Shown: piece by piece, positions 52,401 through 61,800 of the stretch
Layout of the letters: each line of letters starts with the position of its first letter
Position numbering within the stretch: position 1 is the first letter of the stretch
NCBI GenBank assembly: GCA_022494885.1
Contig: JAGVSM010003547.1
Location: 103,651 to 167,650, forward strand
Reading direction: 5' to 3'
Source of the DNA: Micrasema longulum
Taxonomy: Eukaryota; Arthropoda; Insecta; Trichoptera; Brachycentridae
DNA: 64,000 nt
Program-made: the position numbers and the translations under genes
The notes under the pieces: generated by a model
The model's database searches: none
Told to the model about the DNA's origin: nothing
What the model saw: only the letters and a program-made list of their open reading frames with translations

Positions 52401-52499
52401 ATCTATAATATGAATACATCCTCTTGAATTGATTGTGTCTGTACCTTATACTCGCTTACAGGAATTTGAGTCCTATTATCGTGGTATTAAAGCTAAATT

Positions 52500-52722
52500 T
52501 GTTTCTATGTATATATCGGTTTGACAGTGCCTACAGGAAAAAGTATACACATATACATTATAAAGCTAACACAATGGGACGGTTTGTGAGTACCGAGGTT
52601 TTTAAACAAGAAGAGTCAAAGAACACATCATTATACAATTCCAAAAATTTTCAATAAGATTCCTAAGCAGATAATAAAAGAAAATGTTTTCGAAACATTT
52701 AAGAAAAAATTAACTCAATAGC
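52500..52722 (+). pseudogene. LINE ORF2 extreme C-terminal fragment
   Basis: Across two frames it reads SLYNSKNF, then NKIPKQIIKENVFETFKKKL TQ and stops. FNKIPxxIKxxxxxxxFKxKLK is the usual end of CR1/Jockey-type ORF2. It is directly followed by the RTE-like fragment at 52723, without a spacer. Confidence 0.55.
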
Positions 52723-53320
52723 TAATATTCTAACAGAGACCCTCGACCCAGATATAGAAATTAAATGCAGAATTGAGACAGCAAGAGCTGCTTTTAATAA
52801 AATAAAATCCCTCTTCTGCAATGCTAATCTCAACTTGAAAATAAGGCAAAGATTAGTAAAATGTTATGTGTGGTCTGTATTGTTGTATTGCTGTGAGACT
52901 TGGACTCTGAAAGTGAACACTATGAATAGACTGGAGGCTTTTGAGATGTGGTTGCATCGCAGAATGCTTAAGATATCTTGGACAGACCTAATAAAAAACT
53001 CAGAAGTCTTAAGTCGAGCTAGGACGAACAGAGAACTCTTAACCACCATAAAAGTTCGTAAAATTGTATATCTGGGGCATATAATGTGTGGAGAAAAGTA
53101 CCACTTGTTTCATTTAATTTTGAAAGGCAAGATTGAGGGCAAGATTGAGGGGCTGGAAGAAGACAGATGTCCTGGCTGCGAAATATACGAGACTGGACTG
53201 GCTTTAGGACTGTGGAGCAGATTTTCCGGGCAGCACAGGACAGGGAGACTTTTGCCAGAGTGATTGCCAACGTTGGGGATACCTGACAGGGCACTAAGAG
53301 AAGAAGAAGCTAATATGTAA
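52723..53320 (+). pseudogene. RTE-like LINE polymerase C-terminal region (second family)
   Basis: It reads ILTETLDPDIEIKCRIETAR AAFNKIKSLFCNAN, then IRQRLVKCYVWSVLLYCCET WTLKV (the YGxETWxL motif), LEAFEMWLHRRMLKISWTDL, RTNRELLTTIKVRKIVYLGH IM and LILKGKIEGKIEGLEED. A shift near 53180 is followed by RNIRDWTGF...ARDRETFARVIANVGDT in the other frame. The 3' end is GATACCTGACAGGGCACTAA GAGAAGAAGAAG. The frame 52835-53263 is almost intact, so the copy is fairly young, but it has no catalytic core. Relatives are at 27388, 62333 and 63434. Confidence 0.85.
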
Positions 53321-54545
53321 CAAGGCTTTATTGGTATTTATTGGTATTTTATGTTAACATTCTACTTTTTAAATCTTTGTTTGTAAATATATTTTGTTTA
53401 AAAAATACGTATGCTTATTCTTTAGTTCTTATTAATGTTTACAATACTTTTAAATTTTTTATAATTTCTTTAACTTTTTTCATTGAAAAGGTAAAAAAAA
53501 CTGCTGACGAAGGGGGTTTCATAATTTTTCCTTTTATGTTTTATGGATGTACCTTCTAAAATGTCAATGTAAAATGTAATTTATTAATAAATAAAACAAT
53601 ATAAAAAAATCAAAATTTAATATTCGAACAAATAATAATTATCTCTCAATATGTATTGGTATTAACCTAATTATTAAAAAAAAAAAAATAAGCCTGAGCA
53701 TATATTTTTAACTATTATTTTCACTATAATATTTACCTGAAATATTCGCGCTGTTTTTTTACGTATTTTTGCGTATTTTTTGCGCCCTTATACTCGCGCA
53801 CAGGAATTTAACTGTTGCCTTCTAGAAAACATAAAATGATAACACCAAAGCTAATTTAACAATATTTAAAAATACGTACGTGAATAAAACCGATCCTTGT
53901 ACACCGATTATGTATACGAGAGATGGTGTAATGAGGATGGTCTCACCACGATAGGAGGCGTTCCGTGGCATGAAGAGCAGCGTGGCTGATCTTTGAGCAG
54001 ACCAAAATAACGTTCAACGTACGTAATATATTACGTATTTACCTGAGACCAAGATGAGGTTGTCGAGAAATCGGCCATAAGTCACGCCTGATTAAAACTG
54101 CCCGCCTGTTTCCAATCGGAAGACTTATAAGGAACATCCATCGTGCTAGTTATCTCTTCATCTGCCTTCATATAAATACTTTTTAATAATTATGACCCAT
54201 ACGGCTGTTGCAGTGTTATTTAGGACATGCATGTTTCAGTTGCGTATTTTATTTTTACGCCTAAGGGATAACAGGAAGTCGACGCGTATTACGAATAATT
54301 TGCATGTGATAAAAAAGAGCAAACAAAAACGATAATTAAAAACATTTAAAAGAAAGAAGTGTTGAAAACTCTTTTACCGGTAAATTAATTAAACATTATA
54401 CCAATGATCCCTTGATGTTTGTTTTGACGATAAATTTTATTTTAAAAAAAACTATATACGGCATTTACACAATGACAACCATTTTGAATAAATTGAGTGG
54501 TCTATAACGACTTATCTTTAACATCATAAATATAATATGATATAT
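53321..54545. other. Non-coding stretch with a unique GC-richer patch
   Basis: AT-rich to 53900. The segment 53920-54180 is richer in GC and unique in the window, with no protein-like frame. Nothing else was recognised. Confidence 0.45.
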
Positions 54546-54931
54546 ACAGGGTGTTCTTTAAACCCGGTCATATCCGAAACCACAATGATCAGTATGAGCA
54601 AGAAGACATATTGGCACATTAAAATATTTTTTAAGAACCACTAAAATCTTAAAAAATAAAATATAGAAAAAAAACAAATGGTTGCTTACTTCTGCAGGGG
54701 AGAAGCGAGAGGAGCGCGGCCAAGGAGGGAGGGAGAGGGGAGTCTGAACCATACGGCCGCGCTCCTCTCGCTTCTCCCCTGCAAAAGTAAGCAACTATTT
54801 GTTTTTTTTTTAAATATTTTCTTATAAAAAATTTTCTTCGTTTTAAATGTTTTTTTAAATATGCTTATATGTCTTCTGGCCTATACTGGTCATCGTGGTT
54901 TCGGATGTGACAGGGTTTAGAGAACACCTGT
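54546..54931. mobile_element. Palindromic MITE with GC-rich core
   Basis: The left terminus ACAGGGTGTTCTTTAAACCC and the complemented right terminus ACAGGTGTTCTCTAAACCC begin arms of about 170 bp: CATATCCGAAACCACAATGA against CACATCCGAAACCACGATGA, and CAGGGGAGAAGCGAGAGGAG CGCGGCC against its perfect complement at 54750-54783. The centre is a purine-rich AGGGAGGGAGAGGGG. The perfect inner arm of about 33 bp with a loop of about 35 nt is unusually GC-rich for this window. There is no coding frame. Confidence 0.85.
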
Positions 54932-55184
54932 GCTTTTGATGGTGAGTAAAACTGTTTTAAATTTTTCTATCGGTAATGCGAAAAAATTATGTATATTCTT
55001 AAATTTAAAAGCAATGTTAAGTATCTTCGGTACAGATTATAAAATATTTTTTAATGTTTGACATTGTATATACTCGTAATGCAACAAAATAAATAAATTG
55101 GAAAAATACTGGAAAAATATAAATTGGAGGAAGTTGATACCCACTGATAAAACACAGCTTCATTATACGAGTACATATTCATTA
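54932..55184. other. Short AT-rich spacer
   Basis: Nothing recognised. Confidence 0.4.
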
Positions 55185-55515
55185 TACAACATGTCGCTGC
55201 TTAAATTCAAAAGGGCCAGGAATCAAAAACCCCGAAATTTCATTTTATTACAAAAAGGAGATGTAAGTCGGTCATACATTTTTAATTGATCCAAATTGCA
55301 CTTTGCGTTTTCGTGGCAATCTTCTGAGCTTTTGCGGGAGAGAGTTAGCACAAAACTCCATAGTTAGTGCGTCCATCTAATGATATTAAAAACGTAAATA
55401 TAAAAAGTAAAACTATTTAAAAAAGCAAAAACTCGTGTTAAAAACATCGATTGGCTCAACTGAAAAAAGTCGAATTTCGATTTGTGGCCGTTTTGAATTT
55501 AAGCAGCGATGTATC
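55185..55515. mobile_element. 330-bp element with ~45-bp terminal inverted repeats
   Basis: ACATGTCGCTGCTTAAATTC AAAAGGGCCA (55190-55219) is complementary to TGGCCGTTTTGAATTTAAGC AGCGATGT (55484-55511). The similarity continues as AATCAAAAACCCCGAAATT against AATTTCGATTTGTGG. The interior is non-coding. A MITE is the simplest reading. Flanking duplications are unclear. Confidence 0.65.
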
Positions 55516-56190
55516 GAAAGGCGCGTTATCTGCCAAATTTAAGGAATGAGTATGATATTCTCTTCGTGGAATAAAATGGGGTGAACCAAAAGATGATCTC
55601 GGCACGCCTTTGTCTCGCATGCGTAAAAACGACGTCACGAGTTATGGTCAATCTCTGTAGGGAACTATTCCTGGCCCTGTGGAGCGCCATACCGCGCTGC
55701 AAAATACGTGCTCACGCTTCGATAGGAGAGTGTGATAAAATATCACATGGGCAAATTATATAAATTAATTCGCCGGGAATCCACGCTGGGCGCAGGGCGC
55801 TCGGCCGCGGCCGGTGGACTAATGTGAAGTGTGATGCCTTTTATTACAAACGGTCTCATTAATATGAGTCACGAGCGTGTAATGGCGGCCTACACACACA
55901 TGAGCTACTCGGGATCGACTCGTGAGTCTCAGGGCTCGAGTTTGATGCGGAAAAGATGTGACATTTTGTAACCCAATCGATGATGATAGTCGAATGGTCA
56001 TCTCGATTGTTATGTCACTGATGTGATACCATGACAAATAATTAAAAAGACGAATGAAAACAGTCATTTCATGCTTAGGAGATTAGGTACTTGCTTATTG
56101 TATAATACACCTATTTGTAGCGATGGTCCACGCAAATACAAAAATTTCTCTCCTTAAAAATTGAAATCGTACTTTAATTGAATTATTTGA
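55516..56190. other. Non-coding stretch with a GC-rich unique patch
   Basis: The segment 55560-55940 is much richer in GC (CCACGCTGGGCGCAGGGCGC TCGGCCGCGGCCGG at 55781-55814). It has no repeat partner, and short frames on both strands show no domain. It is a candidate conserved non-coding or promoter-proximal region. Confidence 0.45.
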
Positions 56191-56491
56191 TACCCTTATT
56201 TATTAACATATGCTGATGACGCTGCTATTATTGTTTATAATAAAACATGAGAGTCAATCTTTAATGACGCTACAAAAAGTATAACGATACTTAATAAAAT
56301 TGGCTTGAAACAAATTTACTTAGTTTAAATCAAGAAAAAAACAAGTATTTGCCTTTTCAAATCTCAAACAAAAGTGGCCTTTCATAGAATTTGTCAATTA
56401 AAATGATTTAAAATGTAATGTAAATCTGCAATAAGTGCTACAAAATAAGTTCAGGGGAAAGCTATAAATATTTGGGTAAACACATAGATTA
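56191..56491 (+). pseudogene. LINE polymerase fragment, part 1 of a split copy
   Basis: It reads YADDAAIIVYNKT (the YADD catalytic box), then NDATKSITILNKIGLK. After shifts it has LNQEKNKYLPF, and then GESYKYLGKHIDY up to the insertion. The YADD...KTKYxxF...YKYLGxHID series fits the CR1/Jockey group. The polymerase palm before YADD is missing. The frame is cut inside the codon after GKHID by the 2.6-kb element at 56492-59094 and resumes at 59098. Confidence 0.82.
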
Positions 56492-56677
56492 CACAGGCCA
56501 ACAAAATGAAAAAAAAAATTTGGTGCCAGAAATCTAACATCTGATTTTAGATGTTTTTAATGTGCTGATTCCAAAAATTCCAGATTTTTTCTATCAGCTC
56601 TAGTTTTTGAGATACACGTTACAGGTTAAATGATATAGTTTTTTCTGATAAAGGACAACAAATAAAGAGATAAATAG

Positions 56678-56862
56678 TCAACAGATGGAAGAGTTGAGGA
56701 AATGTGGATGTTCAAACATAGGCAGAATGGTGAATGTTACACAGTGTGTAAAGTGGCCACTTAAACCAGCCAATGACAGGTCATAAGCCCTGTAAATGCC
56801 TAGACTTCCATATTCCCTTCTCAAATTTTTTTCCCTCTCTGTTGAAATAAATTTAAAGATAA
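56678..56862 (-). repeat. Family D fragment nested in the DNA transposon
   Basis: GTCAACAGATGGAAGAGTTG AGGAAATGTGG, CACAGTGTGTAAAGTGGCCA CTTAAACCAGCCAATGACAG GTC and CCCTCTCTGTTGAAATAAAT match the proximal half of the 26030-26420 copy closely. It lies between the left end of the transposon and its first frame, so it entered after the transposon did or travelled with it. Confidence 0.85.
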
Positions 56863-57136
56863 ATATGTACTTAATCGTCAAAATAGAAATTTCCCAGAAT
56901 CTAATTAGCCAAATGGATACCTGGAATTGTCCCTGACCCAATGTTCCTATACTAGGAACTACTCAATACAATGCTCTTAATTACTTTTATACCTGTAATT
57001 GCCTATGACCCGATCCTTCTATACTTGCTTGGCTGTACTTGATTTAGTATATTACTGAGTTTTCCCAAGTAAAGTTGTGCTATCATTTTGTGTAAATTTT
57101 GGTCGTTTTGTAGTATCAAGACACTAAACTGAAACA

Positions 57137-58012
57137 ATGGCATCCACAAGCAGACGTACCTGTGTAAATCATCCCGATGTTTTTTGTTATGTGTGTGGTG
57201 AATACACTTTGAAAGAGAGCAGAAAAACGATTTCTGACTTTGTGAAAAGAGCTTATCTTGCCTATTTTGGCGTTCATTTAGAAGATCAAGATAAATCTTG
57301 GGCCCCACATTTCATATGTAAAACATGTGTTGAACATTTGCGACAGTGGACAATTGGAAAGAGGAAGCGCCCAATGTTTGGTATACCAATGGTTTGGAGA
57401 GAACCGCGGAACCATCATGACGACTGCTATTTTTGTCTCGTTAATATTAAAGGCATAAATAGAAACAATAGACACAAATGGACATATCCTGATCTAGATT
57501 CTGCAAGAAGGCCTGTAGTGCATTCGGAAGAAATACCCGTTCCATCATTCAGCAGTCTACCTGAACTGACAGAAGATGATACAGAAACATCAACGTCTGA
57601 CAAAGTTAAAAGAATTCAATCAGAAAACGACAGCGATTTTGAAGCAGATTTAGCAACTCCGCAGTGTTTCAATCAAGAAGAACTAAACGATCTTATAAGA
57701 GACCTGAATCTCTCAAAGGAATCCGCTGAATTACTTGCATCCAGATTAAAAGAAAAAAATCTACTTTGTCGAGGTACTAAAATTACATTTTATCGTAAAA
57801 GAGATAAGGATCTGCTGCCTTTTTTCACTCAGGAAAATGACTTGGTATTCTGTAACAATATAAAAGGGCTCTTAGAAAAAATGGGTTTGCCTGAATACAC
57901 TCCAGATGATTGGCGCCTTTTTATTGACAATTCAAAACATAGTTTAAATGTGTTCTTTTACATAACGGTAACAAATATGGCTCAATTCCTATTGGTCATT
58001 CTACTACCATGA
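57137..58012 (+). CDS. Transposon-encoded Cys-rich protein, N-terminal part
   Basis: The frame of 291 codons starts MASTSRRTCVNHPDVFCYVC. It carries three C-x2-C pairs: C17/C20, C61/C64 (HFICKTC) and C97/C100 (DCYFC), with His at 12, 58, 93 and 94, a zinc-binding layout. A conserved-looking GKRKRPMFGIPMVWREPRNH follows the second pair. An acidic Ser/Thr-rich linker (about 130-165) leads to QEELNDLIRDLNLSKESAEL LASRLKEKNLL. The last ~20 codons are out of frame. The reading SLxCVLLHNGNKYGS...GHSTTMKEEY in the next frame joins it to 58009-58842, so a one-base loss near 57945 splits a single protein of about 570 residues. The family is multi-copy in arthropods and cnidarians as I remember it, but I know no established name. 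Confidence 0.8.
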   Translation: MASTSRRTCVNHPDVFCYVCGEYTLKESRKTISDFVKRAYLAYFGVHLEDQDKSWAPHFICKTCVEHLRQWTIGKRKRPMFGIPMVWREPRNHHDDCYFCLVNIKGINRNNRHKWTYPDLDSARRPVVHSEEIPVPSFSSLPELTEDDTETSTSDKVKRIQSENDSDFEADLATPQCFNQEELNDLIRDLNLSKESAELLASRLKEKNLLCRGTKITFYRKRDKDLLPFFTQENDLVFCNNIKGLLEKMGLPEYTPDDWRLFIDNSKHSLNVFFYITVTNMAQFLLVILLP

Positions 58013-58842
58013 AGGAAGAATATGAAACAATAGCATTAGTTTTGAGAAAAATTAAATACGAAGAACATCAGTGGTCAATTTGTGTTGATTTAAAAATGAT
58101 TAACTTCCTAAGGAGGAATCCAAGTCCAAGGGGACAGCAGAGTGGTTATACAAAATATCCTTGTTTTTTGTGCCTTTGGGAAAGCAGAGCTAAAAATGAG
58201 CACTGGGTTAACAAAAATTGGCCTTCAAGAGATGTCATGATTCAAGGAATACAAAACGTGATCAACGAACCTTTGGTTTCAAGAGAAAAAATCTTACTTC
58301 CGCCCTTGCATATCAAGCTAGGCCTAATGAAGCAATTTGTGAAGGCCTTAAATCGAGATGGAAATTGTTTTGGGTATTTGTCACGTAAATTTCCTGGCAT
58401 TAGCACGGAAAAACTAAATGCTGGTATATTTGATGGTCCTCAAATAAGGCAACTTGTTAAAGATCCACAATTCACCACATCAATGAACGAGACTGAATCT
58501 AACGCTTGGAGTTCATTTGTTCGAGTAGTACAAAATTTTCTTGGCAATCATAAAGCAGAGAATTACGTAGAATTAGTGGAAACTATGCTTTCAAATTTTA
58601 ATATTCTCGGCTGTAACATGAGTATAAAAGTTCACTACCTCAACAGCCACCTAGATCGTTTTCCAGAAAACTTAGGTGATTGTAGTGAAGAACAGGGGGA
58701 AAGATTCCACCAGGATATTAAAACTATGGAAGATCGTTATCAAGGACGATGGGATAGCCACTACTGCTGGAGCCTTCAGCGAGACTGCCCTAGTAAACTC
58801 CACTCTAGAAAATCGTATAAAAGAAAATTTTTATGTGATTAG
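58009..58842 (+). CDS. Transposon-encoded protein, C-terminal (putative catalytic) part
   Basis: The frame of 277 codons holds EEHQWSICVDLKMINFL with Asp27, KYPCFLCLWESR with C52/C55, PPLHIKLGLMKQFVKALN, GIFDGPQIRQLV, NMSIKVHYLNSHLDRFPENL and CSEEQGERFHQDIKTMEDRY QGRWD (about 225-249). An Asp in a predicted beta-strand (ICVDLK), a second acidic site (FDGPQIRQL) and a late Glu-rich helix (SEEQGERFH) could form a DDE/RNase H-like triad. That is inference, not recognition. The frame begins at an ATG internal to the original protein and overlaps the N-terminal frame by 4 bp because of the frameshift. The stop is followed by AATAAA-type signals at 58875. Confidence 0.78.
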   Translation: MKEEYETIALVLRKIKYEEHQWSICVDLKMINFLRRNPSPRGQQSGYTKYPCFLCLWESRAKNEHWVNKNWPSRDVMIQGIQNVINEPLVSREKILLPPLHIKLGLMKQFVKALNRDGNCFGYLSRKFPGISTEKLNAGIFDGPQIRQLVKDPQFTTSMNETESNAWSSFVRVVQNFLGNHKAENYVELVETMLSNFNILGCNMSIKVHYLNSHLDRFPENLGDCSEEQGERFHQDIKTMEDRYQGRWDSHYCWSLQRDCPSKLHSRKSYKRKFLCD

Positions 58843-59097
58843 TGACTAATGTAATTATGTAAATTAAGTTTTTGCAATAAATACTTAAATCTATGTGTCT
58901 TTGTTTTTTTTAACTGTCAATAGTAATATTATATATTATAACAGTTATAACGTAAATTATATACACAATTTTTTAAAAAATCTCAAAAACTAGATCTGAA
59001 AGACAAAATCTGAGAACTTTTTTACATTCTGCATCCAAAAATTACTCAGGAACAGTTAAAAAATCGCAGGCACCAAAATGTGTGTTGGCCTGTGTTA

Positions 59098-59960
59098 TAG
59101 ACTAAAATGGGAAAAACATAAAGCTTAACTAACAGACAAACTCAGATATTTAACTTATGTTCTCCAAAGACTGAAAAATATTTTAAACAAAGAAAAATTT
59201 AAAATGTTATATTACGCTTTAATTCAATCTTCAATCACATATGGTATAAAAAGATGTCCATAGTCGCTTAACATAAATTACACAGAAAAGTATAATTAAG
59301 ATTATGCACAAAAAACATAGACTATTTCCTAGTAGTAGAACGGATAGTAGTAGAGAGTGCATTTAGTTTTTTAAAAAATATTTATCTCAGTGCCTGAAAT
59401 ATGTTCACTTTAACTGGGAATTATTGAGCAATTATTTAAATCGGATTAGCTATACATTCGATAGTGTACTGTCAGTTCCAGGATGCAGAACTAAGTTCAT
59501 ACAGATGCACTCCTTACATGTTGGTTCAAGATCCTTCAATCTTCTACCTAAGGAATTACAAAACATTTAATCACTGAAACCGTTTAAAGTAGGTTTAAGG
59601 TATTAGATTTACATGGAAGGAACAGATAGAAACATTTGAAATTAAAAATAAATAAATTAAAAATTAAATATTTACTGCAAATAAATCCTTTTTTTGTAAT
59701 ATCTGCATATGTAAATCTTGTTTTCCTTTTCATGGTTATGTTATACCATATTTATATGCTATAAACTTATAAATAAATTATTAAAAAAATAATGACCCAC
59801 ACTCAGACGCTGAAGTCTTTGTGGGCATTTTTTACAAATTATGTTTTAGCTTAATTTTAAGATGTATTTTTTAAGGTGTATTTTTGTAATGAAAACTCTA
59901 TGTAAATATATGTATGGAAAAATAAACAAATAAAAACAATAAATAAATAAAAATAAATAT
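59098..59960 (+). pseudogene. LINE polymerase fragment, part 2 with 3' UTR
   Basis: After the insertion the LINE resumes RLKWEKH, then LTDKLRYLTYVLQRLKNILN KEKFKMLYYALIQSSITYGI. After shifts it gives RTKFIQMHSLHVGSRSFNLL PKELQNI, which parallels the end of CR1/Jockey-type ORF2 (RxxxxRxHxxxxGxRSFxxxxPxxxNxIP). The UTR contains GACCCACACTCAGACGCTGA AGTCTTTGTGGGCATTT and ends in AATAAATAAATAAAAATAAA near 59960. Several stops make it inactive. Parts 1 and 2 together are about 1.1 kb of one LINE. Confidence 0.8.
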
Positions 59961-61564
59961 AATTTATTTTCACTTCTTCCTTTTATTTTTTTAGTTACTA
60001 TTATTACTATAATTATTGTTACACATAAAAAATTATAAACTCATAATAAGACTGCTTATAAATTATTAATTATTATTTTAATTAAGTTTTACTAAATTAT
60101 ATCTATTTATGATTGATTTTTTTTTTTCATTATTGGTGTTTGCATATAATTGGTGAAAGATGTTTAGTGTTATTATTTTTTTATATTTGATGAAGTATAT
60201 ATATATACTGTGATATCTTTCACTGTTTGTAAACTGAAAATAAATAAATAAATGCGTGTTAATGTAGTCAGACAAAGAGCTCGCAACCCATCTAGGAATT
60301 GCTGGAGTATTTTTTTACATGATCGCGGTTAGAACGAAATGCCGATTATATAACTTTTGAATAATGCCAGTAGCCAGTAGGTACCCCTATAGAAATGCGA
60401 ATTTTGACACCTTACAAAAACTTAAAACACGTAATTTTTGAGTTTTGGGTTATTGGACATAACATGGTTCGATTTTATAAAATATATGTAGGTCCGAGAA
60501 CGGACGCAGCAGTCTTCAATGACGATCGTTTTGAGAATGCCGAGGTGGACCTGTCTCGTACACGTGTCTCAGGAGAACCTTAACCCAAGTAGCCTCTTCT
60601 TTGTGCCTGCGGGTTATATAAAATAATTATAATTTGAGGCAATTTTATCAAGAACCCGAGATAACATGCGTAGTAGGCAAACGCGCTTTGCACAAGACCT
60701 CTAGACGACCAATCTTTTTGTCTTTTTTATTTTCGCAATAATTTGATGACCTACATTTAAAAATCGCAAAGCAAACCAATCTGTTAGACTAACCAAATGT
60801 GTTTGTTGTCTCGTATCGTTGGAGTTCGCAGTTCACAGAGAACATTCTCAAGGAGGTGTAACCTTTACTAATATAAAATTCTCAGAGTCCAATTAACTGA
60901 CCTTTAAGTTGTTCCATATGTCCGTTTTCATCGTGATTTGTAGTTACACAATCCTTAAATCATATTTTAACAAAAATAAATCAACGTTTATTCAAAGATA
61001 ATATCCAATATAAATTCGTTCACAAACGAGATTATCTTATTCGACTGTTTACTCCTGACGGGAATTCCCATACAACACATGAATTGAAGAGTTCCAAAAT
61101 ACCCCCTATGTTTAATTTGCCGGAAAAAATTGCGGAGTTCTCGTGGAAGTAAATTTTTGCTACTTGCAAGGAATCCAAAAAGTATATATGTAGTTGGGTC
61201 ACATTGTACATTTATTTTTTAAATATACAAGAGTATACTATGTGACGCGTTTCGTCTTGTTAGGACATTATCAAACTAACTTAAATTTTTACGTAGTTTC
61301 CTTACATACTAACTATAATTGCTGTTTAATGATCTACTAATGTACTTAATAAAATGTACTCAGTATGCCCTATTAGATTGTTAACTATTTTACTTATCTT
61401 GGTTTATGTAGAAATCCTCATTACTTGCTAAAATACCCTCATAAACTATTAGCACCGTTATGCATCTACTCGTATATTATTAAATAGCAATTATTGTTTG
61501 TACGAGTATATAAAATAAAAGTAGAATTTTATCGTAATTGTTTTATATTCCAATTTAAAGGACC
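59961..61564. other. AT-rich stretch with LINE-tail and hammerhead-like traces
   Basis: A LINE-like tail (CTGTGATATCTTTCACTGTT TGTAAACTGAAAATAAATAA ATAAATGCG) lies at 60210-60256. At 61238-61275 the minus strand reads TGATAATGTCCTAACAAGAC GAAACGCGTCAC, a decayed hammerhead-like core. The 62-codon frame at 60395-60583 has no motif. Nothing else was recognised. Confidence 0.45.
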
Positions 61565-61800
61565 AACCTGTCGATGGTAATTCCCGTTAAAAAGGCTATC
61601 GCTATGCTAAACAACATCGCTCTGGATGTTGATCTGTTCCATTTTTTCGAAGGGGTTTTTCGGAGCAGGATTCTCCTACTACTTTGACAAGAGTCGATTA
61701 ATGTATTTTTTTCTTTTTGTAATAATATGTACGTCTTGAATTTTAGTTTGTAATATAAACGAGTATGAGCATATTATTTTAAATAAATGAATCGAATTGA
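61565..61800 (+). pseudogene. LINE C-terminal fragment (35570-type) with 3' UTR
   Basis: MVIPVKKAIAMLNNIALDVD LFHFFEGVFRSRILLLL parallels MVMLIGRAILLFNRIASDVD IFHD of the copy at 35570-36205 in spacing and sequence. The UTR ends TTTAAATAAATGAATCGAAT near 61800. Only the last ~40 codons are left. Confidence 0.65.

Larger units (their letters stand above)
56492..59094 (+). mobile_element. Autonomous-type DNA transposon, TIR CACAGGCCAACA, TTA duplication
   Basis: The left end CACAGGCCAACA (56492-56503) and its perfect complement TGTTGGCCTGTG (59083-59094) are flanked by TTA on both sides (56489-56491 and 59095-59097). Removing the element plus one TTA restores a continuous LINE reading GKHID-Y-RLKWEKH across the site, so both boundaries and the 3-bp duplication are well founded. 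Subterminal similarity continues (TTTGGTGCC, and CTCTAGTTTTTGAGATA against its complement near 58978-58996). It encodes one Cys-rich protein in two frames. A 3-bp TTA target with CAC termini would fit CACTA-like or PIF-like habits only loosely, so I leave the superfamily open. Confidence 0.88.

Noticed and set aside
57003..57475. Minus-strand frames across the transposon
   Set aside because: They are antisense to the Cys-rich transposon protein and show no family motif.
60395..60583. 62-codon frame (RILTPYKNLKHVIFEFWVIG...)
   Set aside because: I considered a transposase fragment, but no catalytic or zinc motif is visible and no continuation exists in any frame.
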